From: Fusibacter_C sp942493125 | GTDB lineage: Bacteria; Bacillota; Clostridia; Peptostreptococcales; Acidaminobacteraceae | NCBI GenBank assembly: GCA_942493125.1 | Contig: OW818667.1 | Location: forward strand, 744,001-808,000 | Length of the DNA: 64,000 nucleotides | Direction of reading: 5' to 3' | Shown: positions 56,818-64,000 of the stretch, in pieces | How the letters are laid out: the number at the start of each line of letters is the position of its first letter | Position numbering within the stretch: position 1 is the first letter of the stretch | Notes under the pieces: generated by a model | Told to the model about the DNA's origin: nothing | Database searches by the model: none | Seen by the model: only the letters and a program-made list of their open reading frames with translations | Made by a program: the position numbers and the translations under genes

Positions 56818-58515
56818 TTACATTTGTTCAGGTGCTTCCAAACATACTAAGTTAAGGGCATTCTCAAGAACGATTTTTACTGCCTTGACAAGTGCGACTC
56901 TCGCTGCTTGAACGCTTTCGTTCTCAACAAGAATGGCGTTGTCGTGATAAAATCGATTGAACCCTTGCGCTAACTCAACTGCGAAACGTGCTACAGTATG
57001 TGGTTCATAGTTTTTATGAGCCAATGTAACAATTTCATTGAATTTAGAAAGCGTTCGGATGACATCCTTTGATGCTTCGTCCGTTAGGACAGCATAAACA
57101 GGATGTGCTTCGTTTGCTTCAACTTTTTTCAAGACACTGCACGCACGAGCATGTGTATATTGTACATATGGCCCCGTTTCACCTTCGAATGACAATGTTT
57201 TGTCCAATGAGAATGCGTAATCCTTTGTACGTGAAGTATAAAGCTCTTGGAACACGACTGCACCGATACCAATTTGCTTAGCAACTAAAGCTTTATCCGG
57301 TAAATTTGGATTTTTTTCATTTATGATTTGGAGTGTTTGTTCAACCGCCTTGTCTAAGACGTCTTCCAAGAAGACGACATTGCCTTTTCGCGTTGAAAGT
57401 GCGCCTTCTTCAAGTGATACCATGCCAAATTCGACATGAACACAATCTTTATACCAGTCATACCCCAATAGTTCAACAATTTTGATCCATTGTTGGAAAT
57501 GTAGCTTTTGAGCACTACCTACGACGTAGATATTCTTATCAAAATTGTAAGTGTCTTTTCTGTATTTAGCTGCTGCAAGATCACGTGTCAGGTATAGTGA
57601 AGAACCATCTTTTTTAGTGATCAGTGCTGGTGTTAGACCATATGGTTCTAAATCGACAATTTCAGCACCTTCTGATTTTTGAACGATTTTTTTATCTCTT
57701 AACATCTGAACAATTTCTGGCATTTTATCAGAGTAAAAACTTTCGCCCGCGTAAGAATCAAATGTGACACCAAGCTTTTCATAGACTCTATTGAAGACCT
57801 TTAAGGACATATCTTTGAACAGAGTCCATAATGCTGTCGCTTCAGCATCACCATTTTCAAGTTTGGTAAACCAGTTTCTCGCCTCATCTTCAAGTGCTGG
57901 ATTTTCCTCAGCAGCTTGATGAAACTGAACGTATATTTTAAGTAGTTCAGGTATCGGATCCGCTTCAATGACTTCTTTGTTGCCCCACAATTTATAGGCA
58001 ACAATTAATTTGCCGAATTGTGTACCATAGTCTCCCAAATGATTGATTGCAACCGTATCATAGCCAAGGAACTTATAAATTCTGTGGAGTGACTCGCCTA
58101 TCATCGTGCTTCTAATATGCCCCATGTGGAAAGGTTTTGCTATGTTGACGGATGAATATTCAATAATCGTTTTTTTCCCTTTGCCAATTTCGGAAGAACC
58201 ATATTTGTCTTTTTTCTCAAGAACTTCTTCGATGACATTTTGTGCAAAACGCTCTGCATTAACAGTAAAATTTAAAAAACCAGCCATGGCTTCAACTTTG
58301 TCAAATAACAGCTCATTTTGAACTTCCAGTGCAAGTCCCTCAGCGATTATATTCGGCGATTTTTTAAACGCTTTCGCCAATTTGAAACAAGGAAATGCGT
58401 AATCGCCCATCTCCGTATTTTTTGGATGTTCGACTAAAGTCAATATCTCATCATATGTCATAGTCTCGATTTTGTCTGCCAATATTTTTGCGATTTCTAC
58501 TTTGTAATTGATCAT
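56818..58515 (-). CDS. argS: arginyl-tRNA synthetase
   Basis: 565 residues, class Ia. N-terminal Add1 domain, HIGH-type motif HMGHIRSTMIGESL, the region LEEGALSTRKGNVV corresponding to KMSKS, and a C-terminal anticodon domain (LAHKNYEPHTVARFAVELAQ). The open frame extends upstream to 58650, but those codons lie inside the T-box leader; the true start is the ATG at 58515 with AGGAGG 5 bases upstream. Regulated by the T-box in response to uncharged tRNA-Arg; tRNA-Arg(ACG) is in this window. Confidence 0.96.
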   Translation of the reverse strand: MINYKVEIAKILADKIETMTYDEILTLVEHPKNTEMGDYAFPCFKLAKAFKKSPNIIAEGLALEVQNELLFDKVEAMAGFLNFTVNAERFAQNVIEEVLEKKDKYGSSEIGKGKKTIIEYSSVNIAKPFHMGHIRSTMIGESLHRIYKFLGYDTVAINHLGDYGTQFGKLIVAYKLWGNKEVIEADPIPELLKIYVQFHQAAEENPALEDEARNWFTKLENGDAEATALWTLFKDMSLKVFNRVYEKLGVTFDSYAGESFYSDKMPEIVQMLRDKKIVQKSEGAEIVDLEPYGLTPALITKKDGSSLYLTRDLAAAKYRKDTYNFDKNIYVVGSAQKLHFQQWIKIVELLGYDWYKDCVHVEFGMVSLEEGALSTRKGNVVFLEDVLDKAVEQTLQIINEKNPNLPDKALVAKQIGIGAVVFQELYTSRTKDYAFSLDKTLSFEGETGPYVQYTHARACSVLKKVEANEAHPVYAVLTDEASKDVIRTLSKFNEIVTLAHKNYEPHTVARFAVELAQGFNRFYHDNAILVENESVQAARVALVKAVKIVLENALNLVCLEAPEQM

Positions 58516-58537
58516 ATACGCCTCCTCAAAAAAATAA

Positions 58538-58745
58538 AAATCGCCTCTTATATACATAAGAGACGAAAATTTCCGCGATACCACTCTTCTTAGAAGGGAA
58601 CCCCTTCTCACTCGAAATCGATAACGGTGACGGCCGGCCTTTTCAGGCATCTCCTAGATTCTCTTCGTCGTCATGTATTATCGACCTCACACCATCGTCG
58701 AATCGCTTAAAAGGGACATAACGCCTACTCTTCCAATCAAAGACT
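58538..58745 (-). ncRNA. T-box leader of argS
   Basis: On the minus strand the T-box core AGAGTGGTATCGCGG (58571-58588 region) is followed by terminator TCGTCTCTTAT-GTAT-ATAAGAGGCGA and TTTTTATTTTTTTT (58533-58565). Stem I runs through about 58620-58740 and starts with a GAGTAGGCG-like segment. The specifier codon could not be assigned with confidence; an Arg codon (for example CGA in GACGAAGAG) is expected. Confidence 0.9.
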
Positions 58746-58952
58746 TTTACTAATTTGAACATAAGTTTAGCATAATTTCAAATAAATTTCAACTATTTCC
58801 TATTGGCAATCGAATAAAAACTTTATGACAGGAAAACGCATGATTCCATATGTGTTAAGTTTTTATGAATTCATTTTGAAAACGTACCCACTTCGACTAT
58901 TTCAATGTATAATACTTATTAAGAAATAAATTGAAATTGAAGGAGAATTTTA

Positions 58953-59774
58953 ATGGCAAATCTCAATTATTATAAACAACGCATCAAACGACTGACTCTA
59001 ACTGAAATCCTTATTGGCATAAATGTTATTATGTTTCTCTTGACGCAGATTATCGACATGACAATTGGTAATGGCTTGTTGAGGCTAGGTGCTAAAGTCA
59101 ATGCGCTCATAGGACTTGGAGAATACTGGAGATTGTTGTCTGCCATGTTCTTGCACGCCGACCTCATGCACTTGATTTTTAATATGATGGCTTTATTTAT
59201 TTTAGGTAAGGACATTGAACGATTCTTCGGGAAGAAAAAGTTTTTGGCACTATATTTTATATCTGGACTTGTCGGTTCAGCCGCGAGCTATTTACTCGTT
59301 GACAATGTGTCCGTTGGCGCATCTGGCGCAATCTTTGGACTCATGGGTGCCAACCTCTTTTTATATAAGTTGAACCCACTTGTCTATAAGCGCATTTACG
59401 GATCTGATTTATTGATCTTAATTGGTATCAACTTAGTTTTAGGTTTAATTAGACCAAATATCGATATGGCTGGGCATGTTGGTGGCTTAATCGCAGGTTT
59501 CATCACAGCAAGTGCCGTGGGACTCTCTTATGAAAAAGTCATGCAGGCAAAGAAAATCATCTACCAAGTAATTGTCGGCGTCCTTTTAATTGGGCTCATA
59601 GTCGCTGGAACAATCAAAGTTCAATCTAAGCCAGACTTGTTTATCTCAGGGGCATATTATTATTACACAGAAGGACGTACAGAGCGTGCACTAGATGTTA
59701 TAGATAAAGGCCTTGTTAAATATCCTGATCAAACGGACCTACTTTATATGAAATCAGTAATCAATCAAGAATAA
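58953..59774 (+). CDS. rhomboid family intramembrane serine protease
   Basis: 273 residues with six to seven membrane helices. The catalytic serine is in VGASGAIFGLMGA and the histidine in MAGHVGGLIAG; WRLLSAMFLHADLMHLIFNM is the conserved L1/helix 2 region. The last 45 residues form one TPR-like unit (TEGRTERALDVIDKGLVKYP), as in related Bacillota rhomboids. It cleaves membrane-protein substrates, not identifiable here. AAGGAG is 7 bases before the ATG; TATAAT at 58909-58914 may be its -10. Confidence 0.9.
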   Translation: MANLNYYKQRIKRLTLTEILIGINVIMFLLTQIIDMTIGNGLLRLGAKVNALIGLGEYWRLLSAMFLHADLMHLIFNMMALFILGKDIERFFGKKKFLALYFISGLVGSAASYLLVDNVSVGASGAIFGLMGANLFLYKLNPLVYKRIYGSDLLILIGINLVLGLIRPNIDMAGHVGGLIAGFITASAVGLSYEKVMQAKKIIYQVIVGVLLIGLIVAGTIKVQSKPDLFISGAYYYYTEGRTERALDVIDKGLVKYPDQTDLLYMKSVINQE

Positions 59775-59809
59775 TAAACACAAAATCCTAAATATTTAGT
59801 ATCAACAAT

Positions 59810-59850
59810 AAAAGTGCGACAATCTGATAGACTGTCACACTTTTATTTTT
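59810..59850. terminator. bidirectional terminator rhomboid / mutS2
   Basis: AAAAGTGCGACA pairs with TGTCACACTTTT around ATCTGATAGAC (one mismatch); T-rich on both strands. Confidence 0.85.
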
Positions 59851-59886
59851 TTGATTGCAAACTGATGTGATAATTATCTTCAAATC

Positions 59887-59903
59887 GGAATTATGCAACT
59901 TCC
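59887..59903. repeat. 17-bp near-palindrome directly after mutS2 stop
   Basis: GGAAGTTGCATAATTCC on the minus strand, beginning with the base after the mutS2 TGA. One mismatch from the consensus. Confidence 0.55.
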
Positions 59904-62273
59904 TCACTTAAGAATAATGACTGTCGCGCCATTACCGCCTTCATTGTATGCGGCATCTTCAAATTTTTTGACATGCGGGTGATTTCTAAAATGTTCATGG
60001 AGACCTTTTCTGAGAGCACCGGTGCCTTTGCCGTGAATAATTCTCACTTGGCTAAGACTTGAAAGTGCTGCGTCATCGAGATACTTGTCGATGATGCCGA
60101 TTGCCTCCTCGGTATTGTTTCCCCTTACATCAATCTCTGATGAAATGGATGCACTCTTCGCAGAAAACTCTCTAACTTTGTTGTAGATCTTCTCGTCTTT
60201 TTTCTTTTTACTAATCACGACGAGCTGTTTTAAGTTGACATTCATCTTCATGAGGCCAACTTGAACAGTAAGATCTCCTTTATCGTTTGGTAATGAAACG
60301 ACTGTCGCCTCTTGATTGATGCTCAAAACGCGCACAGAATCACCTACCATGAGATGCTCAGGTGCAAATTCGTTGATTGCTTCAGACTTGATGACGGAAT
60401 CGCTCGTGCGATCGATCCCTTCAATGAGGCGTCTACGCATCTCTTCCACATCTTTGTTACGCGATTGATCCACAGTTGTCTTGATGCTTCTAAGTTCTTT
60501 GATAATCTCATCCGCTTCATCTTTAGCCTGCTTGAGCAATTCTCTCGCTTCATCTTTGGCTTTTCGCGTAAGATCGTCACGTTGCTTCAGCCACTTGTCT
60601 TCTTTTTCTTTTAATGAATTCTTGAGTTTTTCAATTTCTAGACGCATGCGAATGGCTTCATCGCGCTCTTGCTCTACTTGTCTCTGACTCTTTTCAATGT
60701 TCGCGAGGATGTCTTCAAACCGAATGTCATCCTTATGGATATATTCCTTTGCGTAATTGATGATCTGTTTATCCAGTCCAAGCTTTTGAGATATCTCAAA
60801 GGCATTGGATTTTCCTGGGATCCCGATTAAGAGTTTATAAGTTGGGCTAAGTGTTTCAACATCGAATTCAACGCAGGCATTTTCAATGCCATCTGTGACA
60901 ATGGCATACTCTTTGAGTTCAGAGTAATGGGTAGTAGCAAGGGACCTGATTTGTTTACTTCTGAGTTGATCTAAGATGGCCATAGCAAGTGCTGCCCCTT
61001 CAGTTGGGTCAGTCCCTGCCCCGAGTTCGTCAAATAACACGAGAGAGTTTGGCGTAACAACACTGAGGATTTTTACGATGTTTGTCATATGTGAGGAAAA
61101 TGTGCTTAAACTCTGTTCAATGCTCTGTTCATCGCCGATATCAGCGAATACTTCATCGAATATGGAAAGCTGTGTGCCATAATCGGCAGGCACATGGAGC
61201 CCTGCTTGTGCCATCAACGTGAGCAAGCCAACAGTCTTTAGTGTAACTGTTTTACCACCCGTATTTGGACCAGTGATGAGTAATGAAGTAAAATGCTCAC
61301 CCAACCATATATTGGATGGTACGACGATATTTTTAGGCAACATCGGGTGTCTGCCGTTCTTGATTCTAAATTTTCGCTCTTGATTGATTTCAGGTTCAAC
61401 CGCTTTCATATCAAGGGCCAATTTGCCTTTTGCAAACAGAAAATCGATCTTTGACATAGCTTCAATGTTGTCGCCGATACTTCCAGCGACAAGAGCAACC
61501 TCACCTGTGAGCATTCTCAGAATGCGCTCGATTTCCTTTTGCTCATCGATATGAAGTTCGCGTAGCTCATTGTTGAGTTCCACAACCGCAAGTGGCTCGA
61601 TATAAAACGTGCTACCTTTTGCGGATTGATCATGGACCAAGCCCTTGACTTGATTTTTATGTTCGCTTTTGACTGGTATGACAAAACGATCTTGCCTAAT
61701 TGTTATGAGCGAATCCTGTAGGTATTTTTGATAGACTGGAGATGTAATCATAGATTCCAGCTTGTTTCTAATCGCCGTATTTTTACTTTCTATGCTACGT
61801 CTTATTTTTTTTAGTTCAGACGAAGCATTATCTGAAATCAACGACTCACTTATGATGCAAAGTTCGATGTGCTTTTCAAGTTCTACATGATTGTGTATGC
61901 GATCGGCTAGGCCAAACATGACAGGATAAGTGTCTCTACCTGCTCCATTTGAAGATATATATTTTTTTATCGTTCTTGACGTCCTTAAACTATCACCGAT
62001 TTCGAGGAGTTGTTTCGGTGTCAAACAACCACCAATCGTTGAGAGTTTAAGTGCTGACGAAAGTTCGAAAAATGGTCCTATTGGCGGCGTACCGATTTGA
62101 ATCAACATACCTGTCGCTTCAGTCGTTTCCTTTTGCCAAGCGATGACTTCATCATAAGTTGATGAAGGCTTTAGCGACTGACAAAGGGCTTTGCCTAGAG
62201 ATGAAGACGCCTTATTTTCCAACATTTCCATAACTTTATTGTATTCTAATACCCGTAGTGCCTTTTCATTCAT
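59904..62273 (-). CDS. mutS2: endonuclease MutS2
   Basis: 789 residues. Central MutS ATPase with Walker A TGPNTGGKTVTLKT and Walker B LVLFDELGAGTDPTEG, a long coiled-coil/KOW region (about 515-700), and a C-terminal Smr nuclease domain (IDVRGNNTEEA...VRIIHGKGTGALRKG). It is absent from mismatch repair; it suppresses recombination and, in Bacillus, also acts on collided ribosomes. AGGAGG lies 8 bases before the ATG. It is followed by zapA and cvfB upstream on the same strand. Confidence 0.95.
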   Translation of the reverse strand: MNEKALRVLEYNKVMEMLENKASSSLGKALCQSLKPSSTYDEVIAWQKETTEATGMLIQIGTPPIGPFFELSSALKLSTIGGCLTPKQLLEIGDSLRTSRTIKKYISSNGAGRDTYPVMFGLADRIHNHVELEKHIELCIISESLISDNASSELKKIRRSIESKNTAIRNKLESMITSPVYQKYLQDSLITIRQDRFVIPVKSEHKNQVKGLVHDQSAKGSTFYIEPLAVVELNNELRELHIDEQKEIERILRMLTGEVALVAGSIGDNIEAMSKIDFLFAKGKLALDMKAVEPEINQERKFRIKNGRHPMLPKNIVVPSNIWLGEHFTSLLITGPNTGGKTVTLKTVGLLTLMAQAGLHVPADYGTQLSIFDEVFADIGDEQSIEQSLSTFSSHMTNIVKILSVVTPNSLVLFDELGAGTDPTEGAALAMAILDQLRSKQIRSLATTHYSELKEYAIVTDGIENACVEFDVETLSPTYKLLIGIPGKSNAFEISQKLGLDKQIINYAKEYIHKDDIRFEDILANIEKSQRQVEQERDEAIRMRLEIEKLKNSLKEKEDKWLKQRDDLTRKAKDEARELLKQAKDEADEIIKELRSIKTTVDQSRNKDVEEMRRRLIEGIDRTSDSVIKSEAINEFAPEHLMVGDSVRVLSINQEATVVSLPNDKGDLTVQVGLMKMNVNLKQLVVISKKKKDEKIYNKVREFSAKSASISSEIDVRGNNTEEAIGIIDKYLDDAALSSLSQVRIIHGKGTGALRKGLHEHFRNHPHVKKFEDAAYNEGGNGATVIILK

Positions 62274-62355
62274 GAGTGTTACCTCCTAATTCTATTCAAT
62301 ATCGCGATTGAAGGAATGACTCTCGTCAGAATTCATGTTTCACTTCATTATTACA

Positions 62356-62384
62356 ATAAAAAAGCGCCTTCGTCCAAGGCGCTT
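62356..62384 (-). terminator. terminator of zapA
   Basis: AAGCGCCTT-GGACG-AAGGCGCTT followed by TTTTTATTG on the minus strand. Confidence 0.9.
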
Positions 62385-62392
62385 AAGGGTTG

Positions 62393-62935
62393 CTACGTGG
62401 TTTCCTCGTCGAAATCAATCATACTCGACTGAACTTCTTTGTGGGAAAACTCTTTTTCAAGCTCAAGAACTTCGTCTCTTGATTTTCTTAAATTTTCTTC
62501 CTTTGAACGCAATTCGTTATCTAATTTATCCATGCGTTTGCGCAATTGAGCAACGCCAGTTTCGTAAATATTGGAAGAATCTATTAAGCGCGAAAATTCT
62601 TGAATCATCTTTTCATAAGCATTGCTACGACGTTCGTACTCACTTACAACGGCGTCGAGTTCGTCTCTTGCGCTCTTAAGCTCATACTGAGGCGAGTTGA
62701 TGCGTTTTTCAAGTTCATCCTTTTCGTTGATCACTTTGTGTAATTCGTCAGCGATATTTAATGCGGTTAAAACACCTATCATAGACATGCTAAGTTTTTT
62801 ATTACTGCTAAACGTCTCTCTCATCTTGTCGTCAACATAGTTTGCAACACGTTGCATATGTTCGCGTGAGTCTTCACTGACCAATGTATAGTCTCTATCC
62901 ATTATTTTAACGGTAACTTTATTTTTATCACTCAT
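62393..62935 (-). CDS. zapA: cell division protein ZapA
   Basis: 180 residues. The N-terminal ZapA domain (KVTVKIMDRDYTLVSEDS... YVDDKM) is followed by a long charged coiled coil to the end. It promotes FtsZ bundling at the division ring. Typical ZapA is about 85-140 residues, so the coiled-coil tail is longer than usual. It is encoded just upstream of mutS2 on the same strand, a common arrangement in Bacillota. Confidence 0.88.
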   Translation of the reverse strand: MSDKNKVTVKIMDRDYTLVSEDSREHMQRVANYVDDKMRETFSSNKKLSMSMIGVLTALNIADELHKVINEKDELEKRINSPQYELKSARDELDAVVSEYERRSNAYEKMIQEFSRLIDSSNIYETGVAQLRKRMDKLDNELRSKEENLRKSRDEVLELEKEFSHKEVQSSMIDFDEETT

Positions 62936-63008
62936 CCGCTCACCCCTATCGCTTCTTTGATTTCTATTCTATTATACTAAATTTATTATAGATTTCACAG
63001 AAAAAAGG

Positions 63009-63848
63009 CTAGTTTTCAATTTTTTTTATGCCATCCTCAAGGATTTGTATTTTACCTTCCTTAAGCAGACGGCCCACCGCTCTCTTAAATGCGCGTTTAC
63101 TTAGGTTCAATTTTCTTTTGATATCTTCAGGTTCGCTCTCGTCATTTAAATAAAGCATACCACCAGCATCATCCAGAACTTTCATTAAGAGGTCAACATC
63201 GTCGTTGATCTGCACAGCTGATTTTTCTCTAATGCTCAAGTTTACTTTACCGTCTTCTCTAACGCGTGTGATTCTCGCTTCGAGTTTGGCGCCTTCTTTA
63301 ATTTCTTTATAGAGTTCATGCTTTGGTATCAAACCATGATACGTATCTTCAATCGCAAAGAATGCGCCCATTTCTGGTTTAAGTTCATAAATGGTTCCTT
63401 TAACGTGTTCGCCAACTTTAAAATGCGTACCATCCTTGAGGTGGTTGAATATTTTCATCGTTGCACAAAGCTGATCGTTTTGATCGATATAAACTTGAAC
63501 GAGAACCTTTCTGCCTTTTTGTGGGGTTCCCTTTGTCTCATTGTAAGGCATGTAAAGGTCTTTATCTAACCCCATATTTAAAAAGAAGCCGCTTTTGATG
63601 TCGCTGACTACTTCAAGAAAACCTATTTGACCTAAAGTCAAAAGAGGTGTTTGTAGTGTTGCAGTCAGTCTTTGTTCTGAGTCTTTATAGATGAATACTG
63701 ATAATTCAGCGTCGATTTCTATGTCTTTAGGAACAAATTTATTTGGTAATAGTACTTCGAATTCACCGTTCTTCTCGTCACTCAAATAAGCTCCGAATTC
63801 CGATAATCGATTGACATATGCCTTTTGTATCTTGCCTAGTGCTAGCAT
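63009..63848 (-). CDS. cvfB: S1 RNA-binding protein, CvfB/YitL family
   Basis: 279 residues: tandem S1-like OB folds (about 1-60, 65-130 and 140-205; VKGTIYELKPEMGAFFAIED is the clearest) and a C-terminal winged helix (EPEDIKRKLNLSKRAFKRAVGRLLKEG). It binds RNA; in Staphylococcus the homologue influences virulence gene expression. Start behind GGGG. Length matches the family. Confidence 0.9.
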   Translation of the reverse strand: MLALGKIQKAYVNRLSEFGAYLSDEKNGEFEVLLPNKFVPKDIEIDAELSVFIYKDSEQRLTATLQTPLLTLGQIGFLEVVSDIKSGFFLNMGLDKDLYMPYNETKGTPQKGRKVLVQVYIDQNDQLCATMKIFNHLKDGTHFKVGEHVKGTIYELKPEMGAFFAIEDTYHGLIPKHELYKEIKEGAKLEARITRVREDGKVNLSIREKSAVQINDDVDLLMKVLDDAGGMLYLNDESEPEDIKRKLNLSKRAFKRAVGRLLKEGKIQILEDGIKKIEN

Positions 63849-63936
63849 GGTTTCTCAACCCCTTTATTTGTTATAGTCTGATATTCATTATATCATTTTT
63901 TAGGATGATGTACGAGTTATGATTAATTTTAAGCAT

Positions 63937-63963
63937 AAAAAAAGCCTCGGTTTAACCGAGGCT
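63937..63963 (-). terminator. terminator of the gene at the right edge
   Basis: AGCCTCGG-TTAAA-CCGAGGCT then TTTTTTT on the minus strand, 8 bases after the stop of the partial gene. Confidence 0.9.
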
Positions 63964-63971
63964 CTGTCTAA

Positions 63972-64000
63972 CTATCTGATTGGTGTTACGTTTTCAGCTT
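63972..64000 (-). CDS. C-terminus of a probable cold-shock protein
   Basis: Only the last eight codons and a TAG stop are inside the window: ...AENVTPIR. Csp proteins commonly end in PQAANV-type tails, which this resembles. Too short to be sure. Confidence 0.3.

Noticed and set aside
56818..58650. ArgS with a 45-residue N-terminal extension
   Set aside because: The extension is encoded in the T-box leader; the AGGAGG-backed ATG at 58515 matches the family start.

Overview
The window is a low-GC Bacillota-type chromosome segment, most like an anaerobic, amino-acid-fermenting member of the Clostridia. The basis is strong AGGAGG ribosome sites, TTGACA/TATAAT promoters, a T-box leader, a B12 riboswitch, a ZapA/MutS2/CvfB housekeeping block and ferredoxin-dependent 2-oxoacid oxidation. 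The genus is not called. No prophage, insertion sequence or CRISPR array was seen.

Layout. 0-7.5 kb: partial serA with a class V aminotransferase, degV, then a tdh-ftcD-hutI-fchA operon that feeds threonine and histidine breakdown into one-carbon folate. 7.5-16 kb: mgtC, a receiver protein, asnS, a membrane diguanylate cyclase, glutaminase with a lipoprotein, greA, an MFS transporter with tandem operators, and msrC. 16-20 kb: dmkB-eetB-eetA next to a membrane-anchored type II NADH dehydrogenase. This is the core of a flavin-based extracellular electron transfer locus. 20-22 kb: proS. 22-32.7 kb: one riboswitch-controlled cobalamin operon (cobQ, cbiB, cobD, btuFCD, cobU, cobS, cbiA and a DMT-family transporter) in which cobQ is frameshifted as given. 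33-37.5 kb: an ACT/HTH protein followed by hom, thrB and an aspartate kinase (threonine branch). 37.5-39.8 kb: a phosphotransferase and an AI-2E-family permease.

39.8-47.4 kb is a stable-RNA operon read on the minus strand: two tandem promoters, 16S, tRNA-Ala, 23S, 5S, then twelve tRNAs and a strong terminator. The block Val-Leu-Gly(GCC) is present twice. The spacers hold about ten copies of a short two-hairpin repeat with conserved single-stranded linkers and covarying stems. One copy is nested in the hairpin loop of another, and some copies are present in one tRNA block and missing from the other. I do not recognise this repeat and consider it the most unusual feature of the window.

47.4-64 kb: a Ca2+/H+ antiporter, a ptb-iorA-iorB operon for 2-oxoacid fermentation, a TPR protein, nadK, a B12-binding radical SAM protein, a degenerate receiver with a perfect palindrome over its promoter, argS behind a T-box, a rhomboid protease, mutS2, zapA, cvfB and the tail of a probable cold-shock gene. 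A second dispersed signal, a 17-bp near-palindrome (GGAAATTGYATAATTCC), recurs in intergenic spots and at stop codons. At two places inverted copies bound elements of about 113 bp.
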